In this document: positions 34,982-43,711 of the stretch, in pieces
Position numbering within the stretch: position 1 is the first letter of the stretch
Layout: every line of letters starts with the position of its first letter
NCBI GenBank assembly: GCA_039527025.1
Contig: BAAAJN010000005.1
Span: 304,278 to 368,277 of the forward strand
Origin: Microlunatus lacustris
Lineage (GTDB): Bacteria; Actinomycetota; Actinomycetes; Propionibacteriales; Propionibacteriaceae
Length of the DNA stretch: 64,000 bases
Reading direction: 5' to 3'
Position numbers and translations under genes: made by a program
Notes under the pieces: model-generated
Told to the model about the DNA's origin: nothing
What the model saw: only the letters and a program-made list of their open reading frames with translations
Database searches by the model: none

Positions 34982-36921
34982 CGCGCCACCCGGACCTGGT
35001 GCTCGAAGGAGAAGACGAGCCCGGTCGCCGGGAGGTCGAGGCGCTGCACGGCACCGCCGCGGCGGCCCGTGCCGGCCTCGGCCGGGAAGAGGGCGACGGT
35101 GATCTCGCGGGCCATGTCGACTCCCGGGATGGCGGCGAGGGCGGCATGCACCTCGTGCGACTGCACCGAGCGCCCGAAGGGCCACCCCGTCCGGTCCGGC
35201 CCGCCGACCAGCGGGTGGTAGAGCGTGTACAGGGCGCGCAGGATCTCCACCCGCACCGCAGCCGGGTCGAACAAGGACCGAGCGCTGGCACTGACCACGG
35301 CCGTGAGCCAGAGGTAGTCGGGCGGCTGCACCAGCAGCCGGGTGCCGACCAGTCGACGTTCGTCGAGGGCGGCGCTGATCCGCCGCAGCGTGGTGGCGGG
35401 CGGGTCGAGGTCGTCGCGGTCGATGCGGCCGACGTCGTCGCTGCCGACGTGGGGCACCACCAGCACCCGCACGCCCGCCGTCCCCGCACCTTCGGGCACG
35501 CAGTGCACCCGGGCGGCGTCGGGTGCCACGTCGCGGGCGAGGTGCTCGAAGTCCTCCGCGGTGACGGCTCGGCCCCGGGAGCGGAGCAGCAGGGGTCCGC
35601 GGACCTTCGCGTCCTCGAGGGTCTCGGCCTCCGCGCCGCCGACGGCCGGCACCCGGTTCTCCACCCGCGCGACGTAGGGCACCGAGGTCTTGAGCACCCG
35701 GATCTGCCCGCGGGTGACGTTGCCGATCCGCCCGCCGCCCGTCCGGTAGGTGCCCAGCCGCAGCACCGCGCCGGCTGGCGGGACCGCTCCGTAGTGGAGC
35801 AGCGCCCCGCCCGGATCCCGGACGGCAGGGGCGAGCTGGACCTCGCCGACGTAGCGGTCGATCCGGAAGTGGCGGTCGGTGGCCACGGACTGGGCGAAGT
35901 GCGGGACCTCCACGTAGGCGTGCTCGCCGCCGTCGGCGAGCACGGTGATCTCGCTCGGGGTGTCCGACGGCAGGACCGGGTGCTGCTGCAGGGCGAAGCG
36001 CTGGCCGGGGGTGCCGTCGGAACGGCCGATCACCTCGTCCCGGACCACGTCGGCGTGCACCGTGCCGACGGTGCCGCCGATGGTGAAAGCGCTGACCGCC
36101 AGCACCGTCGGGGAACGGGTGTAGGTGGGCTGGTCGGGCTCGGGCTCGACCAACCGGCAGCGGAGCCAGCCGGCGCGGTGCTGGACCAGCGTGGAGGTGT
36201 GGTGCCGCTCGGGGACGTGCAGGACGACGTCGCCGGGCCGGTTGAAGCCCGAGGTGTCGTCCCGGTCCATCTCGCAGGGCTCCCAACCGTTCTCGGTGTG
36301 CGCCTCCCAGACCCGGGGCGGACGTCGCGGATCGATGCCCAGGCCGGCCACCGGGCAGTCGAACCGGAGCACGACAGCGCAGGACGGGACCGCGCTGGAC
36401 AGACCGATGAGCAGGGCGTCGCCGACCTGGGGCGAGGGCGAGAAGCAGGGGAAACCCTTGCTGCTCAGCAGAGCGGTCGTGGTCTCCGTCGCAGCGGCGC
36501 CGACCCCGTGCGTGGCGGCGACGCTGAAGCTGCACGGCACGATGTCCAGCGTCTTGGTGGTGCTGAAGACCACAGGGTCGCTGACGTCGGTCCGCGGGGT
36601 GGCGACCCGCGACTCCGCGCGCACCACCACCGGCTGCGGCTGCGGGGCCGACAGCCAGAAGGTCACTTCCCCGTGCGCGGCCGCCGGGGGCCGCAGCTCG
36701 ACGCCGATCAGCTCCAGGAACTTGACGTAGTGCAGGTCGGGTACGCGGTTCAGCCGGTAGATGACCTGGTCGACCATCTGGGCGAAGGCCTCGATCAGGG
36801 TCACGCCGGGGTCGGACACGTTGTGGTCGGTCCAGGTGGGGCACCGTTGCTGGACCAGGCGTTTCGCGTCGTCGACGAGGTCTTGGAAGGTGCGGTCGTC
36901 GAGGTTCGGGGCGGGCAGCAT
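34978..36921 (-). CDS. eCIS baseplate J-like protein (TIGR02243 type)
   Basis: A 647-residue baseplate wedge protein. The N-terminus (MLPAPNLDDRTFQDLVDDAK, then WTDHNVSDPGVTLIEAFAQMVDQVIYRLNRVP) is diagnostic of the putative baseplate assembly family, equivalent to Afp11 and distantly to phage T4 gp6. A C-terminal half with RAVTAEDFEHLARDVAPDAARVHCVP matches baseplate J. The ATG at 36921 overlaps the gp25 stop by one base. It forms the iris-like ring around the spike. Confidence 0.92.
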   Translation of the reverse strand: MLPAPNLDDRTFQDLVDDAKRLVQQRCPTWTDHNVSDPGVTLIEAFAQMVDQVIYRLNRVPDLHYVKFLELIGVELRPPAAAHGEVTFWLSAPQPQPVVVRAESRVATPRTDVSDPVVFSTTKTLDIVPCSFSVAATHGVGAAATETTTALLSSKGFPCFSPSPQVGDALLIGLSSAVPSCAVVLRFDCPVAGLGIDPRRPPRVWEAHTENGWEPCEMDRDDTSGFNRPGDVVLHVPERHHTSTLVQHRAGWLRCRLVEPEPDQPTYTRSPTVLAVSAFTIGGTVGTVHADVVRDEVIGRSDGTPGQRFALQQHPVLPSDTPSEITVLADGGEHAYVEVPHFAQSVATDRHFRIDRYVGEVQLAPAVRDPGGALLHYGAVPPAGAVLRLGTYRTGGGRIGNVTRGQIRVLKTSVPYVARVENRVPAVGGAEAETLEDAKVRGPLLLRSRGRAVTAEDFEHLARDVAPDAARVHCVPEGAGTAGVRVLVVPHVGSDDVGRIDRDDLDPPATTLRRISAALDERRLVGTRLLVQPPDYLWLTAVVSASARSLFDPAAVRVEILRALYTLYHPLVGGPDRTGWPFGRSVQSHEVHAALAAIPGVDMAREITVALFPAEAGTGRRGGAVQRLDLPATGLVFSFEHQVRVAR

Positions 36922-37370
36922 CAGCGACCTCCGGGCAGGGCCGGCTGCGACGGGCCGAGGACCAGCGCGTCGTCGTGCTCGGCGGGGATGACGTAGAAGG
37001 GGAACACCAGGTTCCGGGGGTCGTTCAGCCCGCGCAGCACGTAGCCGATGTCCACGTGGAGGAGCCCGGACGCCACCGCGTCGAAGCCGACCAGGACCTC
37101 GGTGACCTCGATCCGCGGCTCCCACCGCTCCAGGGCCTCGCGGACGTCGAAGGCGATCTGCCCGGCGGTGGTCGCCGAGGCGGGACCGAAGACGTGGTCG
37201 TGGATGCGGCAGCCGAACTCGGGGCGCATCGGCCGTTCTCCCCGGGCGGTGCCGAGCACCAGCCTGATCGCCTGCTCGATCTCCCGGTCCTGGGTGACGA
37301 GCGCCATGCCGCCGGCCGCGTCGGTGGTCAGCGGGTAGGACCAGCCGGCGCCGATGAAGTCGATCTCCAC
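36921..37370 (-). CDS. eCIS baseplate protein, gp25/GPW family
   Basis: A 149-residue lysozyme-like wedge protein of the T4 gp25 family (Afp9 equivalent). The conserved core IEQAIRLVLGTARGERPMRPEFGCRIHDHVF includes the family signature, without lysozyme catalysis. It is the sheath-initiating component at the baseplate. The GTG at 37370 is one base after the stop of the PAAR remnant, with a GGAGG site upstream. Confidence 0.92.
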   Translation of the reverse strand: MEIDFIGAGWSYPLTTDAAGGMALVTQDREIEQAIRLVLGTARGERPMRPEFGCRIHDHVFGPASATTAGQIAFDVREALERWEPRIEVTEVLVGFDAVASGLLHVDIGYVLRGLNDPRNLVFPFYVIPAEHDDALVLGPSQPALPGGR

Positions 37371-37371
37371 C

Positions 37372-37431
37372 TCATCCTCCGATCAGCACGATCGGGCGGC
37401 CGGGTCCGGGCGCCGCGCCCGGGTGGTCGGG
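37372..37431 (-). pseudogene. Remnant of the eCIS PAAR tip gene (C-terminal ~19 codons)
   Basis: Between the VgrG stop (37437) and the gp25 start (37370) one frame reads PDHPGAAPGPGRPIVLIGG followed by a stop. The G-P-G-x-P-x-V-L-I-G-G ending is how PAAR tip proteins finish, and the neighbouring orphan PAAR ends in GPGCPTVVIGG. The stop lies one base before the gp25 start, the spacing of a former operon gene. No start codon or PAAR body remains, so the gene was lost by deletion. Confidence 0.6.
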
Positions 37432-37436
37432 CCGGT

Positions 37437-39230
37437 TCAGTTGATCTTGACGACGCCTCCGGTGACCGAGCACGTCGCACCTCCCTTGACCTCGGTGCTG
37501 GTACTGCCCTCGAGCTTGGCGGTGACGCCGGTCAGGCTCACGGCACCACCGCCGGCGTCCACGGTGACGCCGTTGCTGGCCCGGAGCGAGATCTGGCCGC
37601 CCTTGAGCTGCACGTCGGAGCTGGCGGCGTCGATGGTGATCCCTTTCGAGCCCTCGACCAGCACCTTGCCGTCCGCGTGCACGGTGACGGTGGTGCCGAC
37701 CTGGTCGAGGTCGATGACCAGGGTGTCGTCCGCCGTTGCGACCCGGACGCCCTCCTTATGGCCTGCCTGGTCCAGCAGGTCGAGCCGGTGCCCCTGGCGC
37801 GACACCATCGATCGGCGGTTGACCGCACCGGAGCCACCGTCCACCAGGTCGATCGGGCCCTGGGCCTGGGTGTCGACACCGTTGAACAGGCCGCCGAGGA
37901 CGGTGGGACGGCTGAAGTCGCCCTGCTCGAAGGCGACCAGGACCTCGTCGCCGACTTCGGGGACGACGGTCCACCCCCGGTCCTTGCCGGCACCGGGCTG
38001 CAGGGTGCGGGCCCAGTCGCTGACGTAGTCGTCCGACAGCCACGGGAACACCAGCTTGACCCGGCCGGCCCGCTCCGGGTCGCTGGCGTCGCTCACCTGG
38101 CCGACGACCACGCCGCTCGGCGCCCGGCTCGGCCGGCTGCCACCGGAGGCGAGCCCGAGCAGGCTGCGGTCGTGCCGGCCGGTCACCGAGAACGTCGTCG
38201 TGTAGCCGCTGGTGGGGTCGAAGCGGTGCCGCGAGGTGGTGACGGTGTACTTGCCGTCGAAGGGCTCGCCGAGCCCGTCGATGCTGACCGCGGTGCCCGC
38301 CCGCAGCTGGGGGTTGCCCCGTGCGACGCCGTGGAACTCGGCGAACGTGCTCGCCAGCTCGTCGGCGAGGTTCTTCGCCGCCTCGTCGACCTCAGCCTGG
38401 GTGCGGTACGGGATGTCGGTCGAGACGTGCACAGGACCACCGAAGAGCGCCGCCAGGTCCTGCGGGGTGACGGTGGGCAGCGATGCGCTGGTCGTCGCCG
38501 CCGGTGCCGTGGCGGTCAACGCCTGCTTGGTGGCCACGTCCCAGCCGCGCACCTCCACCTCGCCGGCCTGCTGGGCCGAGGTGAGCACCGAGCGGAACCG
38601 CAGCAGGTCTGCCCCCAGGGCGAGCACCAGGGGGTTCGTCGAGGAACCGCCGCCGACGGCTGGGGCGCTCGAGGCGGTCGTGGGTGCGGTGAAGCTGAAC
38701 CTGCCCTGCCGGACGGCGACCTCCAGCCCGGTGTCGCGGGCCAGCTGCTGCAGGAGCTGCCAGTCGGTCTGGCCGGCCTGGCTGACGTGGGGGAACACCG
38801 TCGTGGTGCTGGTCACCTCACCCACCTCCAGACCGGCGCGCTGCGCGACCTCCCGGGCGATGTCGGACGCGGTCATCTGCACGTAGCTGGCGGTGCGCCG
38901 CCCGCGGAAGAGCCGGTGTGCCTGGTCGTAGCCCCGGACGACGGTGAAGGTGCCGCCGGAGTCGAACTCGGCCTCCAGGGCGGTGACCTCGCCCTCGATC
39001 AGCGGGACGGGTGTCTGCGAGTCGCTGACCAGCACGCTGACCTTGGCTCTGGCGCCGATCTTCGCCCCCGACTTCGACAGCACCATCCGGTGCGGGTCGC
39101 GGAAGCGGAGCACGAAGAGGTCCGGCACCCGCTGGCTGTCGTCGACGTCGACGGCGGTGAGCAGCGGTACGACGTCGGCCGGCAGCGGGTGGCCGCCGAG
39201 CTCGACCAGGAAGCTCGAGGAGAAGCTCAT
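37437..39230 (-). CDS. eCIS VgrG-like spike protein
   Basis: A 597-residue spike protein (Afp8 type, fusion of gp27- and gp5-like parts). The N-terminal gp27-like domains include LFVLRFRDPHRMVLSKSGAKIGA and MTASDIAREVAQRAGLEVGEV. The OB-fold region reads GVVVGQVSDASDPERAGRVKLVFPWLSDDYVSDWARTLQPGAGKDRGW. The C-terminus is the repetitive beta-helix needle (GITIDAASSDVQLKGGQISLRASNGVTVDAGGGAVSLTG in part). No effector domain is fused. The ATG at 39230 overlaps the LysM gene stop by four bases. Confidence 0.94.
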   Translation of the reverse strand: MSFSSSFLVELGGHPLPADVVPLLTAVDVDDSQRVPDLFVLRFRDPHRMVLSKSGAKIGARAKVSVLVSDSQTPVPLIEGEVTALEAEFDSGGTFTVVRGYDQAHRLFRGRRTASYVQMTASDIAREVAQRAGLEVGEVTSTTTVFPHVSQAGQTDWQLLQQLARDTGLEVAVRQGRFSFTAPTTASSAPAVGGGSSTNPLVLALGADLLRFRSVLTSAQQAGEVEVRGWDVATKQALTATAPAATTSASLPTVTPQDLAALFGGPVHVSTDIPYRTQAEVDEAAKNLADELASTFAEFHGVARGNPQLRAGTAVSIDGLGEPFDGKYTVTTSRHRFDPTSGYTTTFSVTGRHDRSLLGLASGGSRPSRAPSGVVVGQVSDASDPERAGRVKLVFPWLSDDYVSDWARTLQPGAGKDRGWTVVPEVGDEVLVAFEQGDFSRPTVLGGLFNGVDTQAQGPIDLVDGGSGAVNRRSMVSRQGHRLDLLDQAGHKEGVRVATADDTLVIDLDQVGTTVTVHADGKVLVEGSKGITIDAASSDVQLKGGQISLRASNGVTVDAGGGAVSLTGVTAKLEGSTSTEVKGGATCSVTGGVVKIN

Positions 39231-40006
39231 GTCGCCGTCAGCTCCTCGATGCTCGGCAGCAGGAGCAGGGTGCCGGTCCGGATCCGCAACGGGTCGTCGA
39301 TCCCGTTGTAGGCCGCCAGCCGCCGCCAGCTGGTGGGGTCGCCGTACTCGACCCAGGCGACCGAGGCGAGGGTGTCGCCGGCCAGCACCCGGTGCACCCG
39401 CCGGACGTCCAGGCTGCCCGAGGTCGGGTTCTGACGGAGGGGGTCGCCCGGCATCTCCTCCATCGCGACACTGCACAGGGCGCGGATCGGCGTCCCGTTG
39501 CTGGCGAAGAGGGTGTACTTGGCGCTGACCGACGTCACGAACGCCGGGAAGCTGGTGATGTTGCCCCACTGCAGCACCACCAGCGGCGGGCTGGGCTTCT
39601 TCTGGCCGGCGCTCTCCTCGGTCGGCACGCAGCAGGCGAACAGCTTCTCGACCGCCTGGACCACGGCCCCGTCCTGGTTGGCGGTGGCGTCGAAGAACAT
39701 CTCCAGCGTCAGCTTGCAGGGCTCGGACCCGCTGAACTCGGGCGGGCCTGCTGTCTTGGCGCCCTTGGACGTCTTGCGCTCCCACTTGGCCGTCTTGGCG
39801 ACCGTCACCTCCTTGGGGTTGAACTGGAAGCTGATCTCGCCCAGGGTGGCCCCCGCCTTGGCTCCGGCACCGGCCGGCTTGGTCGCGTAGAGCTGGAGCC
39901 GGGCGCGCTGCATCCCGGCCTGCTGGTCCGGGGCCGACCGGCTGCTCTCCGCGGGATCGGGCAGCTTGCCCCCGCGGGCGCTGGTCAGGGCGATGGCGCC
40001 GCTCAT
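39227..40006 (-). CDS. eCIS LysM-type tube-spike adaptor
   Basis: A 259-residue adaptor (Afp7 type). The N-terminal part resembles tail-tube adaptors (LGEISFQFNPKEVTVAKTAKW). A LysM-like module at the end reads VHRVLAGDTLASVAWVEYGD, then WRRLAAYNGIDDPLRIRTGTLLLLPS. In contractile machines this subunit clamps the tube to the spike and does not bind peptidoglycan as a wall anchor. The ATG at 40006 overlaps the preceding stop. Confidence 0.9.
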   Translation of the reverse strand: MSGAIALTSARGGKLPDPAESSRSAPDQQAGMQRARLQLYATKPAGAGAKAGATLGEISFQFNPKEVTVAKTAKWERKTSKGAKTAGPPEFSGSEPCKLTLEMFFDATANQDGAVVQAVEKLFACCVPTEESAGQKKPSPPLVVLQWGNITSFPAFVTSVSAKYTLFASNGTPIRALCSVAMEEMPGDPLRQNPTSGSLDVRRVHRVLAGDTLASVAWVEYGDPTSWRRLAAYNGIDDPLRIRTGTLLLLPSIEELTAT

Positions 40007-40461
40007 GACCTCGGCCCGGCGTGGGGGTTCTGGCCCGGCAGGAAGCCGTGGTGGGCCAGCTCGACGGTCTCGGTGAGCACCTTCGCCGAGTCCGGGTTCA
40101 GGCTCGGCCCGGACCAGCGCACCGGTATCACCCCGTCGAGCACCCAGGACGTGACGGGATCGCCGTCGGCGGTCATCGCCGTGATCGTCGCCGTCTGCCG
40201 CTGGACACCGGAGGCGAAACTGGTCAACCAGGCGGTGAGCTTGCTGCTGTCCTGGTCCAGCGGGCGGCTCAGCTTGACGTTGGTGTACTTGATCCGGCTC
40301 GGCAACTGCCACACGAAGCCGTTGTTGCCGCCCTCCTCGCGCTGCTCGAGCACCATCTCGCACCCGAGGCCTTCGCAGGTGGTGAACCGGCCCAGCTCGT
40401 CGTCCCTGCCGATCTTGACGGTGAAGCAGACGCTCACCGCAGGTCCAGCGCTACCGGTCAT
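40003..40461 (-). CDS. eCIS tube protein 2 (gp19-like, Afp5 type)
   Basis: A 152-residue tail-tube family protein, the tube-initiator type. It has FTVKIGRDDELGRFTTCEGLGCEMV and a long inserted segment GGNNGFVWQLPSRIKYTNVKLSRPL before the second sheet. It probably forms the first tube ring on the spike adaptor, while the abundant tube protein is encoded at 43711-44154. It starts at ATG 40461, nine bases after the VQR-repeat gene stop. Confidence 0.88.
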   Translation of the reverse strand: MTGSAGPAVSVCFTVKIGRDDELGRFTTCEGLGCEMVLEQREEGGNNGFVWQLPSRIKYTNVKLSRPLDQDSSKLTAWLTSFASGVQRQTATITAMTADGDPVTSWVLDGVIPVRWSGPSLNPDSAKVLTETVELAHHGFLPGQNPHAGPRS

Positions 40462-40470
40462 CGCGGTCTC

Positions 40471-43044
40471 CTAGGGTCGGTTGTCGGTCATCAGGCCGGC
40501 CCGTTCGCGGTCGAGCCAGAACTCCGCGCGCAGCCGGGCCGACAGCGGTTCGAACAGCCGCCGGGCCATCTCGTCGAGGTCGGTCGCCGCTGGTGCCGCG
40601 GGGGCTGCTGGTGCGGCCGGCGGGGGTGCGGGGGCCGAGAGGGTTCCGGCCGGTGCGCCCGTCCCGGCGGCCGCCGGCTCGGCGGTCGGGGACGCGCCCG
40701 GATCGGTCACCTCCCGCTGCACGGCGGGGACGTCGTCGCTGGACGCGGGGTCGGCCACCGCGAACATGCTGGCGAAGGCGGTGGGGGTGAGGGCTGGCGT
40801 CGCCAGAACGGGTTGCGGCCGGGAGGCCGCCGTCGGACGTTGCACGATCCGGGTCGGCGGCATCGATCGCACCCCGGCCGGTGGCGTCCCCGCCGCCGCC
40901 GCGGTGGGCAGGGCAGCAGCCGGAGTGCGCAGCTCGGTGTCCAACCGCTGCACCGTGCTGGCGGACGGGGAAAGTGCCGCGACGCCCTCCCGACCCCCGG
41001 CGGGCGAACTCACCGCGGACGGCCCGATCGGCACCACCTGGTAGCCCGGGAACTCGGGGTGGAGGCTCTCCGGCGCCGCACCTGGTGGGGCCATCGACGC
41101 CGCGGACTCCTCGAGGACCGACGGCGTCGGAGTGACCACGGGCCGTACGGGCCCGGGTGTGCGCTGCACCGGCGGAGGCGGGAAGTGCTGCACGGCGACC
41201 GGGTCGTCAGCGCGTCGGAGTGCCGAGCCCCTGCTCGCGGGTGTCGCGGGCCGGTGGGGGGACGACGTCGCGGTTCGCTGGAGCGGCACGGGCACGGTCG
41301 CCCCGAGCTCCTGGGCCCGGCTGACCAGGGGAGCGGGGAGAGCCGGTGGCGCGGAGGCGACGGCGGATCCCTCTTCCACGGCTGGGAGAGCCGGCGGGAG
41401 GAGATCCGGGTCCGGGGGCAGGAAGGTCAGACGTTGCACCGGGGCGGGCTCCACCCGATCGGCGGCGAGCCCCGGTGGCGTGGACAGCAGCGTCGACCGG
41501 GCGCCGAGCAGCGCGGCGGCCGGCGGCGTCGGCGCGGCGGGGAGGTGCCCCAGCGGCTCCGGATGTGGTGGTCGGTCCGACGACCCGGGGAGCGGTTCCT
41601 GGAACGGCTCGCTGGCCGACGCAGCGGCGACCACCCGCAGCTCGGGCAGGGACGCGTCGGCGGTCTGGACCACGACGTCCGGCGCCGGGGAGTGGCTCCC
41701 CGGGTCACTCGGCGGCTGGGTGGAGCGCGGCGGCGGGAGGTGGTCTGCCGGCCCGGGCGTGGGGGACGAGAGGGCCGGGCTCCTCACCGCAGGAGCGCCG
41801 CCCAGCACTGCGCTGCTCCGCTGCACCGGGAGCTCCCGCGTGGCCGCTGGCTGGTGGAGCAGCTCGGTGTCCGAGGTCGAGCCGAGGACCGGGGTCGGGG
41901 ATCCGAGCAGGGGGGCCGACGGGACGGGCTCGTCGCCCTCGGGCGCGCGGTCCGGAGCGGGCTCGGGAACGGGGGGCAGAACCGGGCGGGTGAGCGGGCC
42001 GGGCGGCTCGGCGTCTCCGGCGGACGGTGGCGACGCCGGAGCGGGGACGTCGACTGCGACCGTCAGGGCGGGGGCGGGGGCGCGGGTGGCGGGAGCCAGG
42101 TCGGGCACCACGGGCAGGGTCCGCTGCAGCGGGAGGTGCTGGTCGGTCCTCGGCAGTGGCGCAGCCGGTCGCACCGGGACGGGTCCCGGCGCTTCGGTGC
42201 CGGGCGACCACGACGGGGGGAAGGCCCGCGGGGATGAGGGCCGCGGGACGACGGGCTCCTCCGACGTCGTGGGGCTGGGTAGTTCCGGCGCCGCGGACGG
42301 GGCGGCCGCGGTGCGCTGCAGCGCAGCGGGTGGGCGCTCCCCGGAGGCAGCGGGGGACTCGCCCCGGCCAGGGCGCACCGGCGGAGGCCACCGGGTGTCG
42401 ACGGCGGCACGCTGAGCGCCCGAGGGTGGCGCAGCGTCGACCTCGGCCAGGGTGGCGACAGGGGCGGGCAGCGGCCCTCCGTCTCGCGTCGAGGGGTCCG
42501 GGACGGCCTCGGCGCCGAGCGGGTGGTCGTCCCCCTCCTCGGTGCTCGGTTCCGGCGGACGGGGGACTGCGTCAGGCGGTTCCTCCGCACCGGGAGGCAC
42601 GAGCGGGTGCTCGAGCCGGACGGCCTCGGTCGGCGGCCAGCCGGTGAGGACGCGCTGCACCGCGCGCGGGACCGGGGAGCGGGTGGGTGTGGGAACGGGT
42701 AGTGGTCCGCCGTACGCCGCCACCTCAGGCACAGTGGGGGCGAGGTCGGCGAGGCCCTGCACCAGCCCCCCGACCGACGGGTTCACGTCGTGCCCGAGGG
42801 GACCGAGGAAGCTGGGGTTCTGGAAGGCGGACAGCGAGGAGGTGAAGGGGGTCAGCGGAGCGACCGGTCCGAGCGGTGCGGCGAGCACCCGCTGGACGGG
42901 TGGCAGCTCGCGCCAGGCCTGGACGGGCGGTCCTGGCGCGGTCGGCTCCGGACCGGGGACCTCCGGCGCCGCGACGGTGCCCGTCCCCCGAGCGCGACCC
43001 AGCCACCGGTCGAACGTCCCGCGCAGCGGGGACCACCAGGCCAT
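40471..43044 (-). CDS. Pro/Ala-rich eCIS protein with repeated VQR/LQR motifs
   Basis: An 857-residue protein of unknown function embedded in the structural operon. The ATG at 43044 has an AGGAAGG site six bases upstream. It starts with a short basic amphipathic stretch (MAWWSPLRGTFDRWLGRARG). The body is Pro, Ala, Ser and Thr-rich and should be disordered. Eleven VQR or LQR tripeptides are spread over it, usually after Pro and often followed by T or V (PVQRVL, ALQRTA, PLQRTL, PVQRSS, PVQRLT, PVQRTP, TVQRLD, IVQRPT, AVQREV). The end is an ordered helix (DEMARRLFEPLSARLRAEF, then WLDRERAGLMTD) that looks conserved. It occupies a site where other eCIS loci have small tail proteins. It could be a length-control, scaffold or cargo-docking protein. 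Confidence 0.85.
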   Translation of the reverse strand: MAWWSPLRGTFDRWLGRARGTGTVAAPEVPGPEPTAPGPPVQAWRELPPVQRVLAAPLGPVAPLTPFTSSLSAFQNPSFLGPLGHDVNPSVGGLVQGLADLAPTVPEVAAYGGPLPVPTPTRSPVPRAVQRVLTGWPPTEAVRLEHPLVPPGAEEPPDAVPRPPEPSTEEGDDHPLGAEAVPDPSTRDGGPLPAPVATLAEVDAAPPSGAQRAAVDTRWPPPVRPGRGESPAASGERPPAALQRTAAAPSAAPELPSPTTSEEPVVPRPSSPRAFPPSWSPGTEAPGPVPVRPAAPLPRTDQHLPLQRTLPVVPDLAPATRAPAPALTVAVDVPAPASPPSAGDAEPPGPLTRPVLPPVPEPAPDRAPEGDEPVPSAPLLGSPTPVLGSTSDTELLHQPAATRELPVQRSSAVLGGAPAVRSPALSSPTPGPADHLPPPRSTQPPSDPGSHSPAPDVVVQTADASLPELRVVAAASASEPFQEPLPGSSDRPPHPEPLGHLPAAPTPPAAALLGARSTLLSTPPGLAADRVEPAPVQRLTFLPPDPDLLPPALPAVEEGSAVASAPPALPAPLVSRAQELGATVPVPLQRTATSSPHRPATPASRGSALRRADDPVAVQHFPPPPVQRTPGPVRPVVTPTPSVLEESAASMAPPGAAPESLHPEFPGYQVVPIGPSAVSSPAGGREGVAALSPSASTVQRLDTELRTPAAALPTAAAAGTPPAGVRSMPPTRIVQRPTAASRPQPVLATPALTPTAFASMFAVADPASSDDVPAVQREVTDPGASPTAEPAAAGTGAPAGTLSAPAPPPAAPAAPAAPAATDLDEMARRLFEPLSARLRAEFWLDRERAGLMTDNRP

Positions 43045-43097
43045 GCGGACCTTCCTCGGGGTCGGGGTCGGGCTCGACGGGCACCTGGGAGGCGGCG

Positions 43098-43253
43098 TCA
43101 GCTCTGGGAGATGCGGGTGTTCAGCGCGGCGACCTGGGCCACGAAACGCTGGCGCTCCGCGTGCTCGAGGTCGAGCAGGTCGTCGCGGCTCCAGTGCAGG
43201 TAGTAGGCGACGTACGCGACCTCCTCGTAGAGCCGGTCGGCCGCGTACGTCAC
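43098..43253 (-). CDS. Small eCIS tail protein (DUF6760/Afp6-like)
   Basis: A 51-residue helical protein (LYEEVAYVAYYLHWSRDDLL in the middle). The GTG at 43253 overlaps the preceding stop by four bases, so it is part of the operon. Size and position match the small protein between tube and adaptor genes in other eCIS loci. The function is unknown; a chaperone for tube assembly is a fair guess. Confidence 0.8.
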   Translation of the reverse strand: MTYAADRLYEEVAYVAYYLHWSRDDLLDLEHAERQRFVAQVAALNTRISQS

Positions 43254-43711
43254 GATTCCCCCAGGCGCCCACCCGCGACGTCGACGGCGAACCGGTGGGA
43301 GCAGGCGGGGCAGGTGACGGCCGCGCGGGTGTGTCCCTCCTGGTTGACCCGCCGGTAGAGGTCCTGGAGGAACGCGAGGTCGGCGGCGAACAGGTTCTCG
43401 ATGGTCCCCGCGTGCACGTCCTCCACCGAGCCGATCCGCATCACCACCCGGGCCAGCAGGACCACCGTCAGGTAGGCCGGGTTCTCCCGCACCCGGTCGT
43501 CCCGCAGCGGGATCAGCTCGTCGCGGGCGGTGGCCAGCCGCATGACGCCTTCGCGGTGCACCGCCCCGCTGCTGTCGACGTAGCCGCGCGGCAGCAGGAA
43601 GGTGAACTCGGTGCGGAGCTGCTCCTGCGGGCACCCGTGCTCACCCGTGCCGCCGGACGCCGAGCCGTCGGCCTCGTCGCGCTCGGGCAGCGTGAGCGTC
43701 CCTCGGCGCAC
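43250..43711 (-). CDS. Conserved eCIS protein downstream of the tube gene
   Basis: A 153-residue protein. The GTG at 43711 overlaps the tube gene stop by one base. The core text is EFTFLLPRGYVDSSGAVHREGVMRLATARDELIPL, then NPAYLTVVLLARVVMRIGSVEDV, with a C-terminal CPACSHRFAVDV that has a CxxC pair. Proteins of this type follow the tube gene in many eCIS and phage-like clusters and probably act as tail-assembly factors. It carries no catalytic motif. Confidence 0.8.
   Translation of the reverse strand: MRRGTLTLPERDEADGSASGGTGEHGCPQEQLRTEFTFLLPRGYVDSSGAVHREGVMRLATARDELIPLRDDRVRENPAYLTVVLLARVVMRIGSVEDVHAGTIENLFAADLAFLQDLYRRVNQEGHTRAAVTCPACSHRFAVDVAGGRLGES

Noticed and set aside
34846..39311. 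Plus-strand open frames of more than 700 codons across the baseplate genes
   Set aside because: They read as His/Arg/Gly/Pro-rich shadows of the minus-strand baseplate J, gp25 and VgrG genes, which have strong family motifs.
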